Under the pieces are notes generated by a model that worked only from the letters and a program-made list of their open reading frames with translations, did no database searches and was not told where the DNA came from. 43,051 nt of DNA, taken from Candidatus Sumerlaeota bacterium. GTDB lineage: Bacteria > Sumerlaeota > Sumerlaeia > SLMS01 > JAHLLQ01. Shown here piece by piece: positions 1 to 6,714 of the stretch; position 1 is the first letter of the stretch, and each line of letters begins with the position of its first letter. The translations under genes were made by a program, and so were the position numbers. The stretch spans positions 1 through 43,051 of the forward strand of contig JAJFLJ010000010.1 of NCBI GenBank assembly GCA_021772755.1. The letters are read 5' to 3'.

Positions 1-593
1 GTGCCAGGTCGCCCCTGGTGTGCGACGCGAGCTCCGACATCTGCAGCCGCCCCATCGACGTCTCGAAGTACGGCATGGTCTACGCCGGCGCGCAGAAGAA
101 CCTGGGCCCCAGCGGCGTGACCCTCGTCGTCGTCCGCAAGGACCTCGCCGAAACCGGTCCCGCCGACATCCCCACCATCGCGCAGTACCGCAGCCACATC
201 GAGAACCAGAGCTGCTACAACACCTGCCCGACGTTCGGCATCTACGTGCTCGGTCTCGTCTTCAAGTGGATCGAGAAGCAGGGCGGCCTCTCCGCCATGC
301 AGCGCCACAACGAGGCCAAGGCGAAGGTTCTCTACGACTGCCTCGACGGCAGCGACTTCTGGACCGCACCCGTGGAGAAGGACAGTCGTTCGCTCATGAA
401 CGTGGTGTGGCGCCTGCCCAGCGAGGAACTTGAGAAGAAGCTGATCGCGGACGCCACCGCCGCGGGCTTCGACGGTCTCAAGGGCCACCGCAGTGTCGGC
501 GGCCTTCGCGCCAGCATCTACAACGCCATGACCCGGGAAGGCGTCGCCAGCCTGGTGGAGTTCATGAACGACTGGGAACGCGCGAACGGATAG
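1..593 (+). CDS. serC: Phosphoserine aminotransferase, C-terminal part (gene truncated by window start)
   Basis: PLP-dependent enzyme that transaminates 3-phosphohydroxypyruvate with glutamate in serine biosynthesis (also used in pyridoxal phosphate synthesis). The reading frame is open from base 3, so the start lies outside the window and about 196 residues are visible. The PLP lysine lies in GAQKNLGPSG, preceded by the SRPIDVSKYG segment typical of SerC. The C-terminal GLKGHRSVGGLRASIYNAM stretch that binds the substrate phosphate is intact. The gene ends normally at TAG and is followed 24 bases later by a strong hairpin terminator, so it is probably the last gene of its unit. Assignment is firm; only the N-terminal part is missing. 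Confidence 0.95.
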   Translation, partial: ARSPLVCDASSDICSRPIDVSKYGMVYAGAQKNLGPSGVTLVVVRKDLAETGPADIPTIAQYRSHIENQSCYNTCPTFGIYVLGLVFKWIEKQGGLSAMQRHNEAKAKVLYDCLDGSDFWTAPVEKDSRSLMNVVWRLPSEELEKKLIADATAAGFDGLKGHRSVGGLRASIYNAMTREGVASLVEFMNDWERANG

Positions 594-617
594 CGGACGC
601 GCGAGGACGATATGAGG

Positions 618-648
618 AAGGGCCGCCGGAACCACTGGCGGCCCTTTT
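618..648 (+). terminator. Rho-independent terminator after serC
   Basis: A 10-bp perfect stem, AAGGGCCGCC (618-627) paired with GGCGGCCCTT (637-646), has a 9-base loop and runs into TTTT (645-648). It lies 24 bases after the serC stop and before the convergent cysteine desulfurase gene. Confidence 0.85.
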
Positions 649-686
649 CGTTTGCGAACGCCGTCGCGGAACTGCGGTCACTCCTC

Positions 687-1868
687 CTACTCTCCGACGG
701 AGGAGAAGGTCCGCAGTTTCTCCACCGACGCGCGAACGAGGCCTGCCGCGCGGTCGATTTCCTCCGCCGTGGTGAAACGCGACAGCGCGAACCGCACGGA
801 GCAGCGCGCCCGTTCTTCCGGACTGCCGAAAGGCCCCGCCCCCAGAGCCATGATGACGTGGCTCGGTTCAGGATTCGCGCTGCTGCACGCCGAACCCGTC
901 GAAACGGCGATCCCGGGAACGTCGTTGATGAGCGCGACGCTGTCCACGCGGCGGAACGCCAGGTTCAGCGAGTGCGGAAGCCTGGGCTCGCGCGCGCCGT
1001 TCTCGACGACGTCGCCAGCCTCCAACAGACGCGCGCGCAATTCGTCGCGCAGCGCGCGCATCCGCGCGCCGTCGCTCTCCATCCGCGCGACGGCGATCTC
1101 CAGAGCCCGCGCCATGCCCACGATGCCGGGCACGTCGAGCGTGCCGGAGCGCATGCCGCGCTCGTGTCCGCCGCCGTCGATCTGCGCGGCGACCTTCACG
1201 CGCGGGTCCCGGCGACTGACGCGAAGAACGCCGACGCCCTTGGGGCCGTGGAACTTGTGGGCGGAACAGCTCAGGAGCGCGGCGCCCATGGACTTCGCAT
1301 CGACGGGCAGCTTGCCGACGGACTGCGTCGCGTCGGTGTGGAAGAGAACGCCGCGCGCCGCGCAGAGTCCCCCGATCGCGGCGATGTTGTGGACGACGCC
1401 GGTCTCGTTGTTCGCGTGCATGATGGAGACGAGAATCGTGTCGTCGCGAATCCCTTCGCCGACGCGGTCGGGCGACAGCGTGCCGTCGCTTTCCACCGGC
1501 AGGTACGAGACACCGAACCCGTCGCGTTCGAGCCGTCTGCACACGTCGAGCACCGCGCGGTGTTCCGTCGCGCAGGTCACGATGTGGCGGCCGCGATCGC
1601 GCAGCGTTTCGGCGGCGCCCTTGATGGCGAGATTGATGGATTCCGTGGCGCCGCTGGTGAAGACGATCTCGCGCGGCTCGGCGTTCAGAGCCTGCGCAAC
1701 CGATTCGCGCGCGCGGTCCACCGCGTCCTTCGCCTCCCACCCGAAGGCGTGATTGACGGACGCCGCGTTGCCGTAGCTCTCCCGCAGGAAGGGGAGCATC
1801 GCGTCGAGCACCGCCGGATCGAGCGCGGTCGTCGAATGGTTGTCGAGGTAGATGGGCCGATTCGTCAC
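687..1868 (-). CDS. Cysteine desulfurase (NifS/IscS-type)
   Basis: PLP enzyme that takes sulfur from L-cysteine as a persulfide for Fe-S clusters or thiolation. The protein opens with YLDNHSTT. It has the PLP contacts SGATESINLA and ATEHRAVLD, the aspartate motif HTDATQSVGKLPVD, the Schiff-base lysine in SAHKFHGPKG, and the active-site cysteine loop STGSACSSANPEPSH. Length (393 residues) is normal. I place the start at GTG 1868 because a promoter-like pair at 1875-1902 would begin the transcript at about that base; an in-frame ATG at 1886 adds six residues (MCYAGR) but has no ribosome site. It is a single gene, with no iscU/sufU partner visible. The iscS, nifS or sufS role cannot be separated from sequence alone. 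Confidence 0.93.
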   Translation of the reverse strand: MTNRPIYLDNHSTTALDPAVLDAMLPFLRESYGNAASVNHAFGWEAKDAVDRARESVAQALNAEPREIVFTSGATESINLAIKGAAETLRDRGRHIVTCATEHRAVLDVCRRLERDGFGVSYLPVESDGTLSPDRVGEGIRDDTILVSIMHANNETGVVHNIAAIGGLCAARGVLFHTDATQSVGKLPVDAKSMGAALLSCSAHKFHGPKGVGVLRVSRRDPRVKVAAQIDGGGHERGMRSGTLDVPGIVGMARALEIAVARMESDGARMRALRDELRARLLEAGDVVENGAREPRLPHSLNLAFRRVDSVALINDVPGIAVSTGSACSSANPEPSHVIMALGAGPFGSPEERARCSVRFALSRFTTAEEIDRAAGLVRASVEKLRTFSSVGE

Positions 1869-1874
1869 GCGCCC

Positions 1875-1902
1875 GGCATAACACAAAGCGGCGGGCTGTC
1901 AA
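1875..1902 (-). promoter_or_regulatory. Putative sigma-70 promoter of the cysteine desulfurase gene
   Basis: On the minus strand TTGACA (1902-1897) is followed after 16 bases by TATGCC (1880-1875). The -35 box sits in the loop of a perfect 8-bp hairpin (1888-1895 paired with 1903-1910). The predicted transcription start, about seven bases past the -10 box, falls on or next to the GTG codon at 1868, which suggests a leaderless mRNA. The -35 match is perfect; the -10 match is modest. Confidence 0.45.
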
Positions 1903-1944
1903 CCCGCCGCCGCGCCCACCTGTCCGGCGGAGCGAAGGAACCGG

Positions 1945-1970
1945 CGCGCAAAGACGCAGAGACGCGGAGG
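1945..1970 (+). repeat. Left inverted-repeat arm flanking the GxxExxY gene
   Basis: This 26-base arm is built from a repeated RAGACGC-type unit. It matches the reverse complement of 2366-2391 at 22 of 26 positions, counted by hand. Only five bases separate it from the stop codon of the GxxExxY ORF. Confidence 0.8.
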
Positions 1971-1975
1971 GTGTA

Positions 1976-2359
1976 CTATTCGTCCAGACCGTTGACCAGT
2001 CTCGTGATACCGTCCTTCATCAATGGTTCCCCGAAGTTAAGCAGATACCCCAGCTTGAGGCCCGCAAGCTTCAAATAGGTCTGAACCTGTTTCTTGTGGA
2101 CCGGGCTGGTCTTCTCCACGGATTTCAGTTCGAGCAGCACCAGTTTGCCGACGACGATGTCCGCCCGAAAACCTTCGTCGAACCGCAGCCCGCGATAGAA
2201 AACCGGCACTGGAACCTGCCGCTCCACGAAAAGGCCCCGCTGCTCCAGTTCCCACGCGAGCGTGGTCTCGAAGACCGATTCGAACAGTCCCGGCCCAAGC
2301 TCCCGATGTACCGCGACCGCCGCATCGACGACGATCGTCCCGATCTCGTTTTCGGTCAC
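1976..2359 (-). CDS. GxxExxY family protein (PD-(D/E)XK nuclease-like)
   Basis: A 127-residue protein of the GxxExxY family (PDDEXK_3). The signature reads GPGLFESVFE at residues 22-31, so the family tyrosine is phenylalanine (F30). A nuclease-type metal site is visible as D67 in RADIVV and E77-x-K79 in LLELKS. Family members are single-domain, small and of unproven role; nuclease activity is inferred from the fold. It starts at GTG (2359) and is tightly framed by inverted-repeat arms five and six bases from its stop and start codons, which suggests the gene and repeats move or are maintained as one unit. It is monocistronic, between the cysteine desulfurase and lexA genes. Confidence 0.85.
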   Translation of the reverse strand: MTENEIGTIVVDAAVAVHRELGPGLFESVFETTLAWELEQRGLFVERQVPVPVFYRGLRFDEGFRADIVVGKLVLLELKSVEKTSPVHKKQVQTYLKLAGLKLGYLLNFGEPLMKDGITRLVNGLDE

Positions 2360-2365
2360 GCGACA

Positions 2366-2391
2366 CCTCCGCGTCTTGGCGTCTCCGCGCG
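2366..2391 (-). repeat. Right inverted-repeat arm flanking the GxxExxY gene
   Basis: Inverted partner of 1945-1970, again made of GACGC-rich units. It begins six bases upstream of the GTG start codon. Together the arms delimit a 447-bp unit (1945-2391) with almost no spare sequence. I saw no clear target-site duplication outside the arms. Confidence 0.8.
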
Positions 2392-2413
2392 AGAACCCTG
2401 TCCTATGGTGCCG

Positions 2414-3055
2414 TCAGACGCCGTACTTCCGCACGAGTCCGACGACGATGCCCTGGATGCTCACGTCCGAGGCCTTCACATAGATCGGCGCCATGTAGGG
2501 ATTCGCCGGCTGCAGGCGAACCTGCTCGCCTTCGGGATAGAAGTACTTCACCGTCGTCTCGTAGCCGTTCACCAGCGCCACCACCACCTGGCCGCGGCGC
2601 GCTTCGGCGCGGCGCTCGCAGATGATGAAGTCCCCCTCCTGGATGCCTTCCTCGATCATCGAATCGCCGCGAACTCGCAGCACGAACGTGTCGTCGGCGT
2701 TGCGCACCAGATCGGCGGGAACGCTGAGACGCTCCGAGAGATCGTCCTCCGCCACGTCGAGGGGCTGGCCGGCGGCGACGGTTCCGCGAATGGGCACCGC
2801 ATAGCACGCGTCGAGCTGCATCTGCACGATGTGCGGCGCGCTCAGATCGTTGACCAGTTCGATCCCGCGGCCCCGGTTCCAGTGCCGCCGGATCATGCCC
2901 TTTTCCGAGAGGTTCGTCAGGTGCTTGTGCACCGTGGCCAACGAGGAGAGATTCAGGCCCTGGGCCAGTTCCTCCAGCGAGGGGGAGTAGTTGTTTTCCT
3001 CGATGAAGGTCTTGATGAAATCGAAGACCTCGCGCTGCCGCCGTGTCAGATACAT
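2414..3055 (-). CDS. lexA: LexA repressor
   Basis: SOS-response repressor that cleaves itself when stimulated by RecA-ssDNA filaments. The N-terminal winged helix covers about residues 1-65 and opens with LTRRQREVFDFI; SPSLEELAQGLNLSS is the recognition region. The S24 peptidase domain has the scissile bond A95-G96 (VAAGQPL), the nucleophile S132 in GDSMIEEGI, and the catalytic lysine K170 in TTVKYF. Length (213 residues) is standard. It starts at ATG 3055 behind a GGGAG ribosome site. The upstream region is long, but I could not identify a known LexA box there, so autoregulation is not shown by sequence. No SOS partner gene is adjacent. Confidence 0.96.
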   Translation of the reverse strand: MYLTRRQREVFDFIKTFIEENNYSPSLEELAQGLNLSSLATVHKHLTNLSEKGMIRRHWNRGRGIELVNDLSAPHIVQMQLDACYAVPIRGTVAAGQPLDVAEDDLSERLSVPADLVRNADDTFVLRVRGDSMIEEGIQEGDFIICERRAEARRGQVVVALVNGYETTVKYFYPEGEQVRLQPANPYMAPIYVKASDVSIQGIVVGLVRKYGV

Positions 3056-3357
3056 GATCGCGCTCCCGGCGAAGTTTCGCCAAAGTTACGCAACAGTCGA
3101 GCGAAGGTCCGGCGAACGTCAAGGGCAAAAAGAAGGCGAAGAAGCCGAAATATCGGACAGATAGGACTACGCCGCGCCGCAGATGCGCACTTTGAACCCT
3201 GCCCCCAGGCTCCGGCAGGCGCGTCCCGGCAGCCGTGTCTGCCACCTTTTCGTCCCGGCGCGTGTCCATCGCGCTTGCAGCATCTCCTCGCGGCCGGAAG
3301 CGCGGAGCCCCCTGATCGGCATGCTTTCGACGATCCAGCCGCACCGACTCGCCACTG

Positions 3358-3374
3358 GAAGCGCGGAGCGCTTC
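3358..3374. repeat. Short palindrome with 3-base loop near the RAYT
   Basis: GAAGCGC (3358-3364), loop GGA, GCGCTTC (3368-3374). It has the same stem-3-stem plan as palindromes in the 25.5-kb island, such as 25531-25547. Confidence 0.65.
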
Positions 3375-3384
3375 GCCTTCACAG

Positions 3385-3411
3385 CCCAGGGTTGGCGAAG
3401 CCTACCCTGGG
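3385..3411. repeat. REP-like hairpin beside the RAYT gene
   Basis: Outer stem CCCAGGGT (3385-3392) pairs with ACCCTGGG (3404-3411). An inner GGC/GCC stem closes a GAA loop, leaving one T/T mismatch. Interrupted stems of this kind close to a RAYT are typical of REP elements recognised by the transposase. Confidence 0.65.
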
Positions 3412-3431
3412 TCCACACCCGCCTGCGGCGA

Positions 3432-3449
3432 GAACTCCGCAAGGAGTTC
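3432..3449. repeat. Palindrome just downstream of the RAYT stop codon
   Basis: GAACTCC (3432-3438), loop GCAA, GGAGTTC (3443-3449). It lies ten bases past the RAYT stop on the minus strand. It could act as a terminator stem, but no T-run follows, so a REP-type palindrome is more likely. Confidence 0.55.
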
Positions 3450-3458
3450 GTCCCCCCT

Positions 3459-3911
3459 TCAGTCCAGGAAATAGCGCTCGTCGTATTCCACGCCGTGCTT
3501 CTTCAGCAGCTTCGCGCACTCCTCCTCCCAGGTGAAGCGCCGGTGGTGTTCCTCCTGGTTCCGAACGTACGCGGCAACCTTCTCCACGTCCCAGTGACTC
3601 ACAGAAAAAGCCCCGTATCCTCTTTGCCACGCGAAGTCCTCCATGCCGGCGAACTTCGATTTCAGCCAGATCGTCGATCCCCGTTTCGCTTCCTTCACGA
3701 AGTTCGGCAGATCGACGGCGACCCCCGTGCGAACCAGCAGGTGAACATGGTCCGTCCACCCCCCGGTCGCGACTGGCCGCCAGTCGGCCCCTTCGACGCA
3801 TCCCGCGAGGTACCGGAAGAGCGGTTCTCTCGCCTCGGCCCGAATAAGCGGTCGGCGGTGTCGCGTGCTGAACGCCAGATGCAGATAGATCGAACAATGG
3901 GTGTTGGACAT
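3459..3911 (-). CDS. REP-associated tyrosine transposase (RAYT, IS200-like Y1 HUH)
   Basis: A 150-residue single-strand transposase relative. The HUH metal motif is HVHLLV, and the nucleophilic tyrosine sits in the C-terminal helix as AAYVRNQEEHHR, the RAYT pattern of Y followed by xxxQ. I start it at ATG 3911 (MSNTHCSIYLHLAFST), where homology to the Y1 domain begins; the frame stays open upstream, but that translation reads through palindromes. RAYTs are usually single-copy domesticated transposases linked to REP elements. Here palindromes flank it on both sides, and a related cluster lies near 25.5 kb. The N- and C-terminal ends look complete. Confidence 0.9.
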   Translation of the reverse strand: MSNTHCSIYLHLAFSTRHRRPLIRAEAREPLFRYLAGCVEGADWRPVATGGWTDHVHLLVRTGVAVDLPNFVKEAKRGSTIWLKSKFAGMEDFAWQRGYGAFSVSHWDVEKVAAYVRNQEEHHRRFTWEEECAKLLKKHGVEYDERYFLD

Positions 3912-3930
3912 GGCGACCCCCTGACCGGAC

Positions 3931-3947
3931 GAACCGCGACGCGGTTC
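3931..3947. repeat. Short palindrome with 3-base loop (RAYT 5' flank)
   Basis: GAACCGC (3931-3937), loop GAC, GCGGTTC (3941-3947). The same stem core, GAACCGC/GCGGTTC, occurs twice in the island near 25.6 kb. Confidence 0.7.
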
Positions 3948-3965
3948 TTCTGTGGAGCCATTCGT

Positions 3966-4000
3966 CCTGTGGTAGCCTCGCTCCGCTCGGCAACCACAGG
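3966..4000. repeat. Long REP-like hairpin, CCTGTGGTAGCC family
   Basis: CCTGTGGT (3966-3973) pairs with ACCACAGG (3993-4000); the interior AGCC and GGCA partly extend the stem around a GC-rich centre. It is a close relative of 25679-25710, which has the same layout with compensating changes in the stem (GTGG/CCAC versus GCGG/CCGC). Confidence 0.7.
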
Positions 4001-4010
4001 CTGGAAAAAC

Positions 4011-4028
4011 GAAGCGCGTACGCGCTTC
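4011..4028. repeat. Perfect 18-base palindrome
   Basis: GAAGCGCG, TA, CGCGCTTC: both arms match completely. It shares the GAAGCGC stem with 3358-3374 on the other side of the RAYT. Confidence 0.65.
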
Positions 4029-4106
4029 CACTGCGGATTCTGGCGCCACCGAAGGAGACACACAACGCAAATCCGATCGGACCAACGAGCATCCCCCGAG
4101 AGAAGG

Positions 4107-4134
4107 CGCGCGCAGCGCAACGGCTCTGCGCGCG
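4107..4134. repeat. GC-rich hairpin upstream of the RAYT
   Basis: CGCGCGCAG (4107-4115) pairs with CTGCGCGCG (4126-4134) across a 10-base loop. Outer AACGCAA and TTGCGTT segments can extend the fold. Confidence 0.5.
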
Positions 4135-4263
4135 GGTTGCGTTCGCGGGTACGGGGACACGGCGACGCGCGAAGAGTCTCTTCCGACCGGCGAAGTTCCG
4201 GATCGAACCAAAGAGAGCGTGACGAACGGAGTGCTGGAAACGACGGTCGGAAGACAGCGTCCG

Positions 4264-5862
4264 CTATTCGAGCAGCACGGGCGCCTTTTCGATCAGGAGC
4301 TGTCGGAAGTCGGTGCGGTCGCCGGGGAATATCTCGTCGAGCGCGACCGCTTCCACCATGTCCGCCAGCAGATCGTCCACCGACGCCAGCGTGCGCATCC
4401 GTTCCGCCGGCAGCTTCTTCGCCAGCGAACCGAGCACCCGCTCGGCCTCCGAAATCTTGCGCTTCTCGGCGTCGCGCCACGCGTCGGCGAGCAGATACCC
4501 CACCAGTCGCGCGGTGGTGAACTGCTGCGGCGTGACCGTCAGAAACTCGTCGATTCGGATGTGGGCCTCGCGCTTGGCGGCGAACGCCGGAAGCGCCTGG
4601 GGAGGACGCCCGTCGTCCTCGAAACGCAGCTCCACGGGCACCGGAAAGATGTCCCGCAGCCGCATGTCGAGCGGATGCACCCGCAGCTTCGCGCCGGCGT
4701 CGGCGAGCGTCTGCAGCCACCGTTCCACGGGCTTCGTCGCGGCCTTCACCAGGCGCTTCTCGTGCAGCGTCATCGAATCCCAGACGGTGACGATCTTCTC
4801 GTACGCCATGGTCGTGGGGGGCGCGACGGTGGAATCCTGATCATCGGAGTTCGGCAGGGGGTCGATGGTCGTCAGCGTGTTGCACGCGGCCCAGCCGAAG
4901 TACGCGCCGAAGTTCTCGATGTCGAGTTCCAGCGCTTCGCGAAAGTGCCTCATCGCCTCGTCGTATCGCTGCTGGCGCAGCTCCCGCGAGCCGAGCAGGT
5001 AGCGCATCTCCGCCTCCTGCTCCCGCGTCCGGCCGACCTCCTCCGCCAGCGAGGACAACTCCTCCAGCGGCGCGATCGAGGTTCGCCTCGGCTTGTATTC
5101 CACGCGCGTCGTGGCGAGATGCTCGGCCTCCTTCTGCAGGCCGAAGCCCGAAGGCGTCATGTGGATGTTCTCGAACGCGGCCGCCACTCCCTCCTCGCCG
5201 TGGCAGCGCCGCGCGGCGTCCTCCAGCAGCGAATAGAGACGGCTGAACTCCAGCTGCTCGCTGTGCAGGCTGTCGGCGGGGATCTGGTGACGGCGAAACG
5301 CCTGCTCGAACATCTCGCAGGCGGGGCGCAGATGGTTCGCCGCGTCCTCCCACCGCTTCTCGCGGGCGTGGCACTCCCCCGCCAGCGCGTACAGGCGCAT
5401 CGCGTCTGGATCGTGGGCGAGCGCGGGCTGGACGATCTCCAGACAGGTTCTCCAGTCCTTGCGCCCGGCGAACCACTTCGCCACCGCGACGACCAGGTCG
5501 CCCTCCGACGGATGCTTCGAAAGAAACCGGCGCGCCCCGTCGGCGACCTCGTCGAGACGGTTCTCCGCCAGGAAATGCTTCACGATGCCCTTCACGATGA
5601 CGGGCGGGCAGTTGCGGTCGGCGGCAAGGCGCGTGGCGAAGGCATCGGCCCAGGGCACGCGTTCGAGTTCGTAGAGCTTGTTGAGCGCTTCGAGCTTCAG
5701 GTCGTAGTCGTCGGGAGTCTCGAAGCAGGAGAAGAGCTGCGTCAGCGACTCGTCACCGGCGAATTCGCCGGCGGTGGTTTCGCGAACGCGGTCGATCAAC
5801 CGGGCCTTGTCGCCCCCGGCGGCGGAATCGGATTTGCCGAACAGTCTTGAAAGGAGTCCCAT
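4264..5862 (-). CDS. TPR-containing protein of unknown function
   Basis: A 532-residue cytoplasmic protein with no signal peptide; it opens MGLLSRLFGKSD. The N-terminal and middle parts are helical repeats, with TPR-like units such as LRQQRYDEAMRHFREALEL (about residues 300-325) and CLEIVQPALAHDPDAMRLYA. The C-terminal 130 residues (from about 400) look like a separate alpha/beta domain that I do not recognise; there is no HExxH or other catalytic signature. It lies 42 bases downstream of the MraY-like membrane protein in the same direction, so it is probably the last gene of a three-gene unit with the tandem glycosyltransferase. A scaffold role in an envelope pathway is possible but unproven. 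Confidence 0.8.
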   Translation of the reverse strand: MGLLSRLFGKSDSAAGGDKARLIDRVRETTAGEFAGDESLTQLFSCFETPDDYDLKLEALNKLYELERVPWADAFATRLAADRNCPPVIVKGIVKHFLAENRLDEVADGARRFLSKHPSEGDLVVAVAKWFAGRKDWRTCLEIVQPALAHDPDAMRLYALAGECHAREKRWEDAANHLRPACEMFEQAFRRHQIPADSLHSEQLEFSRLYSLLEDAARRCHGEEGVAAAFENIHMTPSGFGLQKEAEHLATTRVEYKPRRTSIAPLEELSSLAEEVGRTREQEAEMRYLLGSRELRQQRYDEAMRHFREALELDIENFGAYFGWAACNTLTTIDPLPNSDDQDSTVAPPTTMAYEKIVTVWDSMTLHEKRLVKAATKPVERWLQTLADAGAKLRVHPLDMRLRDIFPVPVELRFEDDGRPPQALPAFAAKREAHIRIDEFLTVTPQQFTTARLVGYLLADAWRDAEKRKISEAERVLGSLAKKLPAERMRTLASVDDLLADMVEAVALDEIFPGDRTDFRQLLIEKAPVLLE

Positions 5863-5904
5863 TTCGCGAATCCGGTTTCTTTCTTTGCGTTGACCGGCGC
5901 CGTT

Positions 5905-6714
5905 CTACTCGGCCCGGGGCGCCACGCGCAGCAGCAGCGTGCGCTCGAACGTCTGAATGGAGATCAGTATCAGCCCGATCGCGAGAGCCGCAAGCGGCAG
6001 CACAAACCCAGCGAACGCAACGCTCTTCAGGAACGCCACGGTCGTTGCGACGGAGAGCCAGAGGCCCAGGGCGAAGATCTCCGCTTTGCCCCAGGGGACG
6101 GGACGCGGCGAGAACGCGTCCGCCAGAGTCCTGCCAATAACGGCACCCGCCGCCGCACCGGCCAAAGTATAGGACGCAACGGACTGTTGGCCACCCCCGC
6201 TTGCCCAAATCACACCGGCCAGTGCCAGTGTGAAGAGCAACACCCCCAGCGGCACCAGGCTCACCAGTTCCACGATGCTCGCCATCAGGAAGAGCCAGAG
6301 CACCGTCGCCACGACCTGCCAGAGCGGAGCCAGCGGCACGTCCAGAAACCGCACGATGGGCATTCCCGCCAGCCCCAGCACCAGGCCCGCCAGCAACAGC
6401 CCCAGTGCATGGCGCTCGCTGCTCGACCGGCCGAAGTCGCTGACCAGCGTCGCGGCGATCAGCGGAATCGCCGAAAGCAGAATCGTCCAGAAGGGCGGCC
6501 CCAGGCGGAGTTCCGCCTCCTGCGGCAGAACGGGTCTCAGCATCCAAAGCAGTCCCGTCGAAACGACGAGGCCGATCCACGTCCCCGCGCCGGCGCGCAC
6601 CGGGGCCTTGCCGGCCGCCGCGCTCCGCTTCGGGGCACGCTTTGCCGTCAGCAGCTGCGCGGCGAGAGTCACCACCAGTGCCAGCGCAAGAGACGCCGCG
6701 AAGGGTGTCGTCAC
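5905..6714 (-). CDS. Polytopic membrane protein resembling a degenerate WecA/MraY-type phosphosugar transferase
   Basis: A 269-residue protein with about eight to nine hydrophobic segments. The overall rhythm, small-residue-rich helices (YTLAGAAAGAVIG) and C-terminal LPLAALAIGLILIS pattern recall the MraY/WecA (glycosyltransferase 4) family, which links phosphosugars to undecaprenyl phosphate. I cannot find the family's DDxxD, NxxNxxDGxDGL or HxH motifs: the equivalent positions read IVELVSLVPLG and AFSPRPVPWG. It starts at GTG 6714, overlapping the stop of the tandem glycosyltransferase by four bases (GTGA), so the two are translationally coupled. It may be an inactive homologue or simply an unrelated membrane protein; the family link is tentative. 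Confidence 0.7.
   Translation of the reverse strand: MTTPFAASLALALVVTLAAQLLTAKRAPKRSAAAGKAPVRAGAGTWIGLVVSTGLLWMLRPVLPQEAELRLGPPFWTILLSAIPLIAATLVSDFGRSSSERHALGLLLAGLVLGLAGMPIVRFLDVPLAPLWQVVATVLWLFLMASIVELVSLVPLGVLLFTLALAGVIWASGGGQQSVASYTLAGAAAGAVIGRTLADAFSPRPVPWGKAEIFALGLWLSVATTVAFLKSVAFAGFVLPLAALAIGLILISIQTFERTLLLRVAPRAE

Larger units (their letters stand above)
3056..3458. other. Intergenic stretch between lexA and the RAYT gene
   Basis: About 400 bases without a convincing gene. The lexA-proximal part (3056-3180) should hold the lexA promoter: a TTGACG hexamer is present on the minus strand, but no good -10 box follows. Bases 3180-3357 show nothing I recognise. Bases 3358-3449 hold three palindromes listed separately. 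Confidence 0.6.
3912..4263. other. Palindrome-rich intergenic stretch upstream of the RAYT
   Basis: About 350 bases with no gene I can support. Bases 3931-4134 hold four perfect or near-perfect palindromes (separate entries). Bases 4135-4263 show no structure I recognise and run into the end of the convergently arranged TPR gene. Confidence 0.6.

Noticed and set aside
3056-3180. LexA box upstream of lexA
   Set aside because: Neither a CTG-N10-CAG nor a GAAC-N4-GTTC type site is present. Other lineages use different boxes, so a site cannot be excluded, but none can be claimed.
3912-4211. N-terminal extension of the RAYT frame up to 4211
   Set aside because: The extension translates the palindromes and has no similarity to the Y1 domain. 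ATG 3911 begins the conserved part.
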